A stretch of DNA of 20,148 nt from CAYSLC01 sp964431545. GTDB taxonomy: Bacteria > Desulfobacterota > Desulfobacteria > Desulfobacterales > JAABSP01. The stretch is taken from assembly GCA_964431545.1 (NCBI GenBank), contig CAYSLC010000094.1, positions 1 through 20,148 of the forward strand, read 5' to 3'. Position 1 is the stretch's first letter. Each line of letters starts with the position of its first letter. The notes beneath the pieces are model-generated. The model searched no databases. It was not told the DNA's origin and was given only the letters and a program-made list of their open reading frames with translations. The translations under genes were made by a program, and so were the position numbers. Positions 1 through 6,665 of the stretch are shown one piece after another.

Positions 1-335
1 GGCCGTGTTCCCAGGGTTGGCACCCTGGGCTGGTATGTGTTACCCCTTCGGGGTACTCCATGGTGCAGGGTCGGGCCTTTTGTATTGGCTTTCCTTCTCG
101 GAACCGAGCCGCGGACCACCAGCGACTACCGAGATTCAATGCACGAAATACATACCTTACCCAATACCGCTTCTTCGATTTGGAGGGTACGATTATCAAT
201 GGTCCGAAGAACGGGGGGCGCCGTTGAACCGGGTGGGTCCCGGACCCGCTATCTCAATGTTGGTGCGCCGCGGAAAACACGGTTTCGCCCTCGTGACATG
301 AACAGTCGGTTGCCTTACTGGATTGGAGGATACGG
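1..335. other. Gene-less left edge
   Basis: I see no convincing gene here. Open frames exist, but their translations are low-complexity and do not resemble any family I know. The stretch holds two compact hairpins near its left end, annotated separately, and a GGGTCC/GGACCC palindrome around 236-248. Its right end supplies the ribosome binding site (GGAGG, six bases before the ATG) of the DUF421 gene at 336. It may be the tail of a longer intergenic region or a decayed element beyond the window edge. Confidence 0.5.
10..55. repeat. Two adjacent hairpins
   Basis: The first hairpin is CCCAGGGT, loop TGGC, ACCCTGGG at 10-29 (8 bp, perfect). The second is TACCCC, loop TTC, GGGGTA at 41-55 (6 bp, perfect). 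They lie 11 bases apart with no T-tract after either, so they do not look like an ordinary intrinsic terminator. They could be part of a structured RNA or the edge of a mobile element cut by the window; the sequence does not decide. Confidence 0.45.
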
Positions 336-878
336 ATGATCTTTTTTGATAGTTTTTATGGCCTGGTGCGGATTGTCGTCGTTGCCGTGGTGTTCTATGT
401 GTCGTTCATCGCCTTCATGCGCCTGAGCGGCAAACGTTCCACCTCTCAGATGAACAACTTCGACTGGCTGATCACCGTGGCCCTCGCCTCCATGTTGGGT
501 TCCACCATCCTCATCGATGAGGTGGTGATCCTGGAAGGACTCATCGGCGGCGGAATGTTGCTCCTGCTCAACGTGGTGCTGACCAAAATTACCTTTTATG
601 CCGAGGAGACCCGGGGGATTCTCTATGATCATCCCACCCTGCTGTTCTATGACGGAAAATTCCTGAAAAAGGAGATGGAGCGGGAGCGGGTGAGCGAGGA
701 TGAGATCCTGGCGGCGATCCGCGGCCACGGCTTCGGAAACATCTACAAGGTGGGGGCCGTCATCCTGGAGACGAACGCCTCGTTGAGCGTGCTCCCCAAG
801 GAGGATGAGGATGGGCTGCTCCAGTTGTTGGTCGGGGTCGAGGGGCTTGCCGAATATGCGTTGAAAAAGGACGGATGA
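336..878 (+). CDS. DUF421 / YetF-family membrane protein
   Basis: A 180-residue inner-membrane protein of the DUF421 (YetF/YcaP-like) family, whose biochemical role is not established. Three hydrophobic segments are visible at about residues 8-28, 44-62 and 64-86. The family signature around the first cytoplasmic loop is clear (LSGKRSTSQMNNFDW, residues 30-44). The soluble C-terminal part (about 98-155) carries the usual 'LLFYDGKFLKKEM' strand and the 'SEDEILAAIRGHGFGNI' helix of this family. Length is close to short members; many others run to 210-240 residues, so the acidic tail region is reduced. The start is supported by GGAGG six bases upstream of ATG. It stands alone: the next gene starts 221 bases downstream. 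Confidence 0.88.
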   Translation: MIFFDSFYGLVRIVVVAVVFYVSFIAFMRLSGKRSTSQMNNFDWLITVALASMLGSTILIDEVVILEGLIGGGMLLLLNVVLTKITFYAEETRGILYDHPTLLFYDGKFLKKEMERERVSEDEILAAIRGHGFGNIYKVGAVILETNASLSVLPKEDEDGLLQLLVGVEGLAEYALKKDG

Positions 879-968
879 GGGTACCATGGATCGGGATGTG
901 AATCGGGCTCCGGAACGGGGCGGGAACCCGACGATCCGGCCCCGGGCCGAGTCGAGAAGAAAACCCGG

Positions 969-990
969 AACGATCCCGCGGAAGATCGTT
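969..990. repeat. Imperfectly symmetric hairpin between DUF421 and GNAT genes
   Basis: AACGATC and GATCGTT (7 bp, perfect) flank an 8-base GC-rich loop, and a further GGA/TCC pairing is possible with one bulge. It lies 90 bases after the DUF421 stop. The run after it is TCCC rather than a T-tract, so a terminator role is possible but weak. The surrounding 879-1099 stretch shows no other gene. Confidence 0.35.
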
Positions 991-1099
991 TCCCTTCCGG
1001 CCATTTTATGGTACAAAGCGGATGGGAGTCCAAAAAACGACCCTAACGCCGCCCCGACCGACACCGGATCAGGGGACCCGATTCCCAAACCCATCCACC

Positions 1100-1636
1100 A
1101 TGATCATTCGGCAAGCATACCCATTCGACGCCAAGGGGATCGCGGAGGTCAGCGTCCAGAGCTGGCGGACCACCTATGACGGCGTTCTCCCCAGGGCCTT
1201 CCTGGCAAGGCTCTCCCCCACCGACCGGGAGTCGGCGTTCGGGGAGCGTCTCTCCTTCATCTGCGGCCCCACATCGGAGTTCGCCTACGTCGCGGAGGAG
1301 GAGGACCGAATCATCGGGTTCGCCTACGCCGGGGTCCGGCGGCCCGGCACGACCGAGTACGTCGGCGAGATCTACGCCCTCTACCTCCTGGAGGCGTACC
1401 AGGGCCGGGGCATCGGCGGGCGGCTGGTCTCCGCGGTGGTCCGCCATTTTCTGGCCAACGGCATCGACTCCATGATCATCTGGGTGCTCATCTGCAATCC
1501 CGCCTGCGCCTTCTATGAATCCCTCGGCGGCGGCATCGTCGCCCAGAGCGAGATCGATATCGGCGGGACCACGCTTTTGAAGGTCGCCTACGGCTGGAAG
1601 AACATCCGGTCCATCGCCCTTCCCGTGACCCCCTGA
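1100..1636 (+). CDS. GNAT-family N-acetyltransferase
   Basis: A 178-residue protein of the GNAT superfamily, which transfers an acetyl group from acetyl-CoA to an amine; the substrate cannot be told from sequence. The domain begins at once with MIIRQAYPFDAKGIAEV (beta1-alpha1). The acetyl-CoA pyrophosphate loop is visible as Y-Q-G-R-G-I-G-G at about residues 100-107, following the 'YALYLLEAYQ' strand, and the C-terminal NPACAFYESLGG (about 135-146) is the usual alpha4 motif. I chose the ATG at 1100 because the fold starts there; an in-frame ATG at 1022 would add 26 residues of proline- and threonine-rich sequence unlike GNAT. Neither start has a good ribosome binding site, so the start is less certain than the family. 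Confidence 0.85.
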   Translation: MIIRQAYPFDAKGIAEVSVQSWRTTYDGVLPRAFLARLSPTDRESAFGERLSFICGPTSEFAYVAEEEDRIIGFAYAGVRRPGTTEYVGEIYALYLLEAYQGRGIGGRLVSAVVRHFLANGIDSMIIWVLICNPACAFYESLGGGIVAQSEIDIGGTTLLKVAYGWKNIRSIALPVTP

Positions 1637-1648
1637 AGTCGATTGGAG

Positions 1649-1784
1649 CGTTTGAACATGGCCGATGTAGAGAAATTCCGGCGTATTGGCGTATTGTGGA
1701 GTGCGAAAATTATATTTTTCGCACCCGAATAGGCTGATCCCCCTTTTTTGGTGCGAAAAACGAAATTTTCGCACTCCTTGGTGT
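1649..1784. repeat. Structured interspersed repeat, copy A
   Basis: A 136-base element that recurs in inverted orientation at 19834-19965. It holds two 24-base hairpins with identical stems, GTGCGAAAA / TTTTCGCAC, at 1701-1724 (loop TTATAT) and 1751-1774 (loop ACGAAA). The arms can also pair across hairpins: the left arm of the first with the right arm of the second (13 bp, GGAGTGCGAAAAT outward), and the inner arms with each other (11 bp), giving one long hairpin instead of two short ones. The outer part shared with copy B includes CGTTTGAACATGG at 1649-1661 and GGCGTATT. It sits between the ends of the convergent acetyltransferase and hydrogenase genes. No T-tract follows either stem. It resembles a REP/BIME or MITE-like unit. 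Confidence 0.85.
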
Positions 1785-1791
1785 GACTCCC

Positions 1792-3084
1792 TTACCCGGT
1801 CAGATCGATGACGTGGGTGGAGCAGGAGATGCACGGGTCGTAGGCCCGGACGAGGATCTCCATCTGATGGGTGAGCCGGTCGGTCTCCGATCCGGCGATG
1901 GTCGGGACGTAGGCCCGGAGGTCCGCCTCCAGGTTGGCCAGGTTCTGGGCCGTGGGGATCACCATGTTGGCGTCGGTGCAGACCCCCGCCTCGTCGTAGG
2001 TGTAGTCGTGGATGAGCAGGCCCCGGGGCGCCTCCACGACGCCGACCCCCCGTCCGGCCCGGAATTCCGGCTCGGTCCGCTCCAGGGACGGGTCGATGCC
2101 CTTTTCCAGCAGGGACGCGATCAGTTTCGGCCCCTCTTCGATGCAATGGGCGCATTCCACGATCTGGGCGGCGGTGTTGAGGAAGGGGTTGTGGCGGGGC
2201 GGGTCGAGGCCGAGACCGGCCATCGTCTCCCGGGCCAGGGGGGAGAGCTGGTCGTGGTTGTTGTTGACCCGGGCCAGGGCCCCCACCATGAACTGGGGAC
2301 GCCGGCACCGGGCGTGCTTGGCCGTGGAGTGGTCCACCACGTACTCCTCGATCACCTCCCGGTACGCCTCGGGCCCGGCGCGCCACCCCTCGCTGGACCG
2401 GATCTCCCCGTCGTAGAACCCGTAGTGGTCGGGATGGCGCAGGGCCACGTATTCCGTCTCGCGCCGGAAGTCGGGGACCGGGATCTCTTGGAAGGTCTCC
2501 ACGGTCGCCCGAATGTCGGCTTCCGCGGCGGAAAGCCGCTCCTTCATCTCCTCCAGGCGTCTTTTGTCGTGGACGAAGGAGAACCCGCCGACGGCCATCC
2601 CCACGGGGTGGGTGTGGCGGCCGGCCACCGCGGCGCTCAGGTCGTATCCGAGCTTCTTGAGGCGCATGGCCCGCTCCACCATCTCCCGGTGGGTGGAGAC
2701 CAGGGGGAAGATGCTGGGGACCCCGAAGAAATCGGGGGCCGCCAAAAAATAGATGTGGAGGATGTGGCTGCTGAGGACCTCTCCGTAATAGGCGATCCGC
2801 CGCAGCAGCTCGGTCTGGGGGGAGACGGCCACCGCCATGGCGCTCTCCGCCGCCTTGAGCGCCGCGCACCGGTGGCTCACGGCGCAGATGCCGCAGATCC
2901 GGGAGGCGAGATGGACCACGTCGTCGGCCGGCTGCCCCCGGAGGAAGACCTCGAAGAAGCGGGGCGCCTCCACCACGTCGAACCGGACCTCGACCACCTC
3001 CCCGTCCCGGATCTCGGCCACGATGTCCCCGTGCCCCTCCACCCGGGTCAGGTGGTGGACGTGGATGGTCTTATGTCCGGCCAT
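1792..3084 (-). CDS. hydA: [NiFe]-hydrogenase group 3b, large (alpha) subunit
   Basis: The 430-residue catalytic subunit of a cytoplasmic bidirectional NAD(P)-linked hydrogenase (sulfhydrogenase type), which splits or forms H2 at a NiFe(CN)2CO centre. The four metal-binding cysteines are in the L1 motif RICGICAVSH (residues 62-71; C64 and C67) and the L2 motif DPCISCSTH (416-424; C418 and C421). Only six residues (VIDLTG) follow H424, the normal cut site of the maturation endopeptidase, consistent with a short removable tail. The N-terminal HHLTRVEGHG is also characteristic. It is the last gene of the operon; its ATG overlaps the end of hydD by 14 bases. Assignment to group 3b rests mainly on the HydB-G-D-A gene set. 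No maturation gene (hypA-F or peptidase) is in the window. Confidence 0.93.
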   Translation of the reverse strand: MAGHKTIHVHHLTRVEGHGDIVAEIRDGEVVEVRFDVVEAPRFFEVFLRGQPADDVVHLASRICGICAVSHRCAALKAAESAMAVAVSPQTELLRRIAYYGEVLSSHILHIYFLAAPDFFGVPSIFPLVSTHREMVERAMRLKKLGYDLSAAVAGRHTHPVGMAVGGFSFVHDKRRLEEMKERLSAAEADIRATVETFQEIPVPDFRRETEYVALRHPDHYGFYDGEIRSSEGWRAGPEAYREVIEEYVVDHSTAKHARCRRPQFMVGALARVNNNHDQLSPLARETMAGLGLDPPRHNPFLNTAAQIVECAHCIEEGPKLIASLLEKGIDPSLERTEPEFRAGRGVGVVEAPRGLLIHDYTYDEAGVCTDANMVIPTAQNLANLEADLRAYVPTIAGSETDRLTHQMEILVRAYDPCISCSTHVIDLTG

Positions 3085-3889
3085 GGCCGTACCCCCTCTT
3101 CTCCGTGCCGGGCCACTGGTTGTAGACCGAGAACTTCCGGCGCACGTCGTCCTCGGTGAGCCGATGTTTTTTCACCACCGCCGCCATGATGGCGTGGCGG
3201 TGTTCGTCGGTGAGCGCCAGGACCGCCGCCTCCAGGTGGTCCATGTCGAGAAGGCCCCGGCATCCCTGGCAGGGGTCCCCGTACCGGGTGCAGATCGCCT
3301 CGCACCCGCACCGGGTGACCGGCCCCAGGCAGACCATCCCCTTTTCATAGACGCAGAGGGTGTCGTTGCGTTTGCACTCCACGCAGACCGGCTGGTTCGG
3401 GGGCTGGTGCTCCTGGCCGGTCATCATCAGCTTGAAGACCGTCTCCAGCTCCGGCAGGCTCACCGGACAGCCGAGGATCTTGTAGTCCACCGGCACCACG
3501 GCGCTCACGGGCCGGGCCGCGATGGTGTCGATCTCGGCGGAGCGCTCCCTGCCGTAGACCATCGCCACCGCATCGCCCATGTGCCAGGAATTCTTGAGGG
3601 CGTTGTGGCAGGCGATGGAGGCGCAGGTGCCCAGGGTCACCAGGGTGTCGACCCGGGCCCGGATGTGCCGGATCCGGACGATGTCCCGTGACCGGGTGAT
3701 GCTCCCCTCGCAGAAGGCGATGTCGTAGTCGTCGCTCGACGCGCTGGACGCCTCCCGCCATTCCACCACGTCCACATGGCCGAGGAGATCCAGGAGCCGC
3801 TCGTCCAGCTCCAGGACCGTGAGCTGACACCCCTCGCAGCAGGCGAAGTCGAAAAAGGCGACCCGGGGTTTTCGGCCCTTGGGTGTCAC
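3071..3889 (-). CDS. hydD: [NiFe]-hydrogenase group 3b, small (delta) subunit
   Basis: The 272-residue electron-transfer subunit that pairs with HydA and conducts electrons from the NiFe site through FeS clusters. Ligands of the proximal cluster are visible: C18 and C21 in FACCEGCQ, C89 in LGTCAS and C141 in LGCPVSLPE. A cysteine-rich C-terminal part (C169, C172, C179, C187, then C194, C196, C200, C207, C210) can hold two further clusters. There is no signal peptide or twin-arginine motif, so the enzyme is cytoplasmic. The start is the GTG at 3889, chosen because GTGA overlaps the hydG stop, GGGGGAGG lies just upstream, and the fold begins at residue 9. The same frame is open far upstream, but that part is a shadow of hydG. 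Confidence 0.92.
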   Translation of the reverse strand: MTPKGRKPRVAFFDFACCEGCQLTVLELDERLLDLLGHVDVVEWREASSASSDDYDIAFCEGSITRSRDIVRIRHIRARVDTLVTLGTCASIACHNALKNSWHMGDAVAMVYGRERSAEIDTIAARPVSAVVPVDYKILGCPVSLPELETVFKLMMTGQEHQPPNQPVCVECKRNDTLCVYEKGMVCLGPVTRCGCEAICTRYGDPCQGCRGLLDMDHLEAAVLALTDEHRHAIMAAVVKKHRLTEDDVRRKFSVYNQWPGTEKRGYGHGRT

Positions 3890-4818
3890 GGCGCCTCCCC
3901 CTGGGGTTCGGTTCCGCCCGGCTTCGGGCGCCCGGTCGACCCCTCCGGCTCCGGGGCCCAGGTCTCCCCCGCCTCGGGCCGCCGCAGGAGTTCCGAATAC
4001 CGGAACACAGGGCCGTTCTGGCAGACATAGAGATCGTCGAGCTGGCAGTGGCCGCATTTTCCGATGCCGCACTTGAAGCGCCGCTCCAGGGAGAAGTAGA
4101 TGTTCTCCGGGGAGAGCCCCTTTTCGAACAGGGACATGGCGATGAACCGGAACATCACCGGCGGCCCCACGGCCGCCGCCATGGTGCGGCCCGGATCGAC
4201 CGCGATCTCCTTCAGGGGCTCGGTGATCACCCCGGTGCGGCCGGTCCATTCCGCGTCCGGCCGGTCCACGGTGACGTACAGCTCCACGCCGGGATCCTCG
4301 GACCAGGCCGCCACATCTTCGGGAAAGAGGATCGAGGAGGGGGTTTTGGCGCCTTGGACCACGATGAGCCGGCCGTACCGGTCCCGGTTGTCCCGGATGT
4401 AGTCGACCAGGGAGCGCAGGGGGGCCATGCCGATCCCGCCGGCCAGCACCAGCACGTCCCACCCCCGCATGGCGGTGACCGGAAAATGTCCCCGTCCGTA
4501 GGGGCCGCGGATCCCCACCCGGTCGCCGACCGAGAGCCCGTGGAGGGCCCGGCTGACGTTTCCCACCGGCTGGATGCACAGCTCGAACCGGTCGGGGCGG
4601 CTGGGGGAGGAGCAGACCGAGATGGGGGCCTCTCCGTATCCGAAGACCGAGACCTGGACGAACTGCCCCGGCCGGTGGCCCAGGGCCCGGCCGTCGGTCA
4701 GGGCCAGCTCCAGGAGCACCTCGTCGGCCATGGTCGCGGCCCGGGTCACCCGGGCCAGTTCCGGGACGTAGAACGCCTCGGTGGGGGCGATGAAGTGGCG
4801 GGTGGCCGGATGGGTCAT
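3886..4818 (-). CDS. hydG: Hydrogenase group 3b gamma subunit, FAD/NAD(P)-binding
   Basis: A 310-residue flavoprotein that exchanges electrons between the hydrogenase FeS chain and NAD(P). It belongs to the ferredoxin-reductase-like family that also holds PyrK. An FAD-binding barrel comes first (RPGQFVQVS, residues 49-57; APISVCSSP, 64-72), then the nucleotide-binding fold (LAGGIGMAPLRSL, 125-137; GPP, 218-220), then a [2Fe-2S] motif with C250, C255, C258 and C266. About 30 residues of proline- and glycine-rich tail follow residue 280 and have no obvious function. The ATG at 4818 overlaps the hydB stop as ATGA and the gene ends in the GTGA of hydD, so translation is probably coupled throughout. 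Confidence 0.92.
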   Translation of the reverse strand: MTHPATRHFIAPTEAFYVPELARVTRAATMADEVLLELALTDGRALGHRPGQFVQVSVFGYGEAPISVCSSPSRPDRFELCIQPVGNVSRALHGLSVGDRVGIRGPYGRGHFPVTAMRGWDVLVLAGGIGMAPLRSLVDYIRDNRDRYGRLIVVQGAKTPSSILFPEDVAAWSEDPGVELYVTVDRPDAEWTGRTGVITEPLKEIAVDPGRTMAAAVGPPVMFRFIAMSLFEKGLSPENIYFSLERRFKCGIGKCGHCQLDDLYVCQNGPVFRYSELLRRPEAGETWAPEPEGSTGRPKPGGTEPQGEAP

Positions 4819-5870
4819 GGGGCCGCCTCCGTCTTCCTCCATCGCCGGATCAGCCGGTTGGTGACGTCCACGATGTTGATGTCGGCCGCGCAGGCCCGGC
4901 TGCACCGCCCGCAGCCGGTGCAGTAGGGGCGGCCGAACTGCCGGTGGAGGTAGAGGAACTTCCGCCGCCACCGGTGGCGGAGCCGCTGCCATCTCTCTTC
5001 CCGGAAGTTGTGGCCGCCGGCCACCACCGCGAACTCGGGAAGCTGGCACGAGTCCCAGGTCCGCCGCCGGATACCCCGGGTGAGGTCGAGTTCCAGGTCG
5101 TCGGTGATGTCGAAACAGAAGCAGGTGGGGCAGGTGGTGTTGCAGGAGCCGCAACTGTAACACCGCTTTGCGGTCTCCTCCCAGATGTCGGCCATTTCCC
5201 CGGCCTCCAGGATGCGGGCCACCTGCTTGGGCGGGGCCTCCCAGGCGGCCGTGATGGCGTCCGCCTTCTTCCGGCGCCGGCCGGCGGCCGATTCCCGGTC
5301 CCCGTCCCGGACGGGCTCCGTATCGGCGCCTTCCAGCAGGGCCGCGCCCCGGTCGGTGTGGATCTCCACCAGAAAGCCGCGTTCCACGGGGGTCAGAAAG
5401 AGATCGCAGGGGGTTCGGGCAAAGGCGGCCCCCATGGTGTTGCAGAAGCAGTATTCGTCGGGCGTGCAGTCGACCCCGACGATGGTGGCCCGGTTCCGGT
5501 GGGTCCCCCACCGGACCTCGGCCGGTGGGTGGGCGTAGGCCCGGTCCAGGGCGTCCAGGGCCGCCAGATCGCAGGGGTGGACCCCCAGGAGCAGGAACGG
5601 GAAATCATCCCCCATGGGGGTGAGGACCGGCGGGTCTTCCAGGGAGAAGCGGAAAAGCGGTTCCAGGGGCGGAAAGAACGCCTTTTTGGGGGGGATCGTG
5701 GTGGTGGTGTAGTCCGGCGTGAAGGCTTCCGGGTCCGGCAGCCAGTCGAAATGGTGGAATCCGGGTTGATCCGGCCGCTCCCGGACCCCCATGACGGGCC
5801 GGTCCGCCATGATCTCCCCGATCCATCGGCGGAGGTTCGCTTCCGTGATGAGGCGTTCCTGTTCTTCCAT
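4815..5870 (-). CDS. hydB: Hydrogenase group 3b beta subunit, 4Fe-4S dicluster protein
   Basis: A 351-residue iron-sulfur subunit of the HydB/AsrA type, which with HydG forms the diaphorase half of the enzyme. Two cluster motifs are visible in the C-terminal third: C237-x2-C240-x2-C243-x3-C247-P (with an extra C250), and C317-x2-C320-x2-C323-x3-C327. The N-terminal half contains the family's FPPLEPLFRF (66-75), GVHPCDLAAL (96-105) and GVDCTPDEYCFCNTMG (132-147) blocks. Residues 183-205 form a charged, variable linker. It follows the ferritin-like gene with a TGATG one-base overlap and leads the HydB-G-D-A set, the same order as the Pyrococcus sulfhydrogenase I operon. AsrA of anaerobic sulfite reductases is a relative, but the adjoining NiFe subunits make the hydrogenase role clear. 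Confidence 0.91.
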   Translation of the reverse strand: MEEQERLITEANLRRWIGEIMADRPVMGVRERPDQPGFHHFDWLPDPEAFTPDYTTTTIPPKKAFFPPLEPLFRFSLEDPPVLTPMGDDFPFLLLGVHPCDLAALDALDRAYAHPPAEVRWGTHRNRATIVGVDCTPDEYCFCNTMGAAFARTPCDLFLTPVERGFLVEIHTDRGAALLEGADTEPVRDGDRESAAGRRRKKADAITAAWEAPPKQVARILEAGEMADIWEETAKRCYSCGSCNTTCPTCFCFDITDDLELDLTRGIRRRTWDSCQLPEFAVVAGGHNFREERWQRLRHRWRRKFLYLHRQFGRPYCTGCGRCSRACAADINIVDVTNRLIRRWRKTEAAP

Positions 5871-6382
5871 CAGACCTGGGCGGACCCTTCGCCGTCCCCC
5901 TCCTCCATCTTCCGGCGAAGCCCCTCCAGCCGCCGGATGTGGTCCTTCTCCTCCTCGATGATTTCGGCCAGGGTCTCCGATTCCGAAGGTCGCAACACCC
6001 CTTCCATTCCCCGGTAGAATTCGATGGAGCGCCGTTCGAAGTCCAACGCCCAGTCGACGGCCTCTCCGGAGGAGGCCAGGGCCGATGCCTTCTCTTTCGC
6101 CGCCGCCGGATCATCGAAGACCCGGTCCCTGACGAAGCTGTCCACGTAGCTTTGGAGTTCCCCCCGGTAGCTCTCGGGGACGGATTCTTCGGGGACCCCG
6201 GACTTCATTTTGGAAAAGACCGCCTGATGGCGGTGCTCCTGGTCCGCCAGAAACGCGAAGACCTCCCGCTGCGCCGGATCGAGGCCCGAATCCAGGCAGG
6301 CCTCGTAGAAGGCCGCCCCCCGTTGTTCGATCCGCACGGCCATCTCCAGGATGTCACTTGCCCGAAAGAGCGCTTCTCCCAT
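5870..6382 (-). CDS. Ferritin-like / rubrerythrin-domain protein
   Basis: A 170-residue four-helix protein with the di-iron ligand pattern of the rubrerythrin family: E19 in helix 1, E49-x-x-H52 (DQEHRH), E116 in helix 3 (DFERRS) and E145-x-x-H148 (EEEKDHI). The C-terminal rubredoxin domain of classical rubrerythrin is absent, since no CxxC pair is present. Such proteins commonly reduce peroxide or handle iron in anaerobes. I chose the ATG at 6382, preceded by a G-rich Shine-Dalgarno-like run, rather than an in-frame start 36 bases upstream, because the first helix starts at MGEALFRASDI. It overlaps hydB by one base (TGATG), so it is almost certainly co-translated with the hydrogenase. Protection of the enzyme from oxygen or peroxide is a reasonable inference, not shown. 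Confidence 0.88.
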   Translation of the reverse strand: MGEALFRASDILEMAVRIEQRGAAFYEACLDSGLDPAQREVFAFLADQEHRHQAVFSKMKSGVPEESVPESYRGELQSYVDSFVRDRVFDDPAAAKEKASALASSGEAVDWALDFERRSIEFYRGMEGVLRPSESETLAEIIEEEKDHIRRLEGLRRKMEEGDGEGSAQV

Positions 6383-6480
6383 GCTTTCCCCCCTTCGATC
6401 CGCGGGTCCGCTTGCCACCGGACTCCTCGGGTATTACCATGTCCATAATCAGCCATCTTTGACGCAGCGAGGAAGATCCC

Positions 6481-6648
6481 ATGTCCATGACCCAGGAACA
6501 ACAGCTCCAGATCATCATCCACATCGTCCAGAAGCACGGATGCACCATCCAGGAACTCGACCTGGAAAAGAAGATCATCGATATCGACGGCCCCACGGAG
6601 GGGAAGATCAACTGCGCCATGGAGTTGGAGCAGCTCCTGGATGAGTGA
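6481..6648 (+). CDS. Small ORF, 55 residues, unknown function
   Basis: A short ORF starting MSMTQEQQLQIIIHIVQKHG and ending LEQLLDE, with GAGG eight bases before the ATG at 6481 (a second in-frame ATG follows at 6487). Two amphipathic segments are visible: residues 4-19 with regularly spaced Ile/Val, and 40-55 with Glu/Leu. Two cysteines lie at 21 and 45. Codon use has the G/C third positions of its neighbours, and the frame fills the gap between the divergent ferritin-like operon and the convergent radical SAM gene (17 bases apart). I do not recognise the family. The linker 'IDIDGPTEGKINCAMELEQL' looks like a folded protein rather than noise. A role linked to either neighbour is possible. 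Confidence 0.68.
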   Translation: MSMTQEQQLQIIIHIVQKHGCTIQELDLEKKIIDIDGPTEGKINCAMELEQLLDE

Positions 6649-6665
6649 GGATTTCCGTTTCTCCG

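Noticed and set aside
886..1179. Short plus-strand ORF between the DUF421 and acetyltransferase genes
   Set aside because: No ribosome binding site, low-complexity Arg/Pro translation, and it overlaps the real acetyltransferase start in another frame.
1701..1774. The repeat hairpins as intrinsic terminators for hydA or the acetyltransferase
   Set aside because: No T-tract follows the stems on either strand, and the same hairpins recur at 19.8 kb, so an interspersed repeat explains them better.
1043..2869. A 608-residue minus-strand open frame covering the hydrogenase large-subunit gene
   Set aside because: Its translation is Arg/Gly/Pro-rich shadow of hydA in another frame; the low-GC stretch within it is repeat copy A.
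6383..6480. Promoters for the hydrogenase operon and the 55-residue gene
   Set aside because: CATAAT- and TAATAC-like boxes exist but none has a -35 element at a proper distance; no sigma54 site (TGGC-N8-TTGC) was found either.
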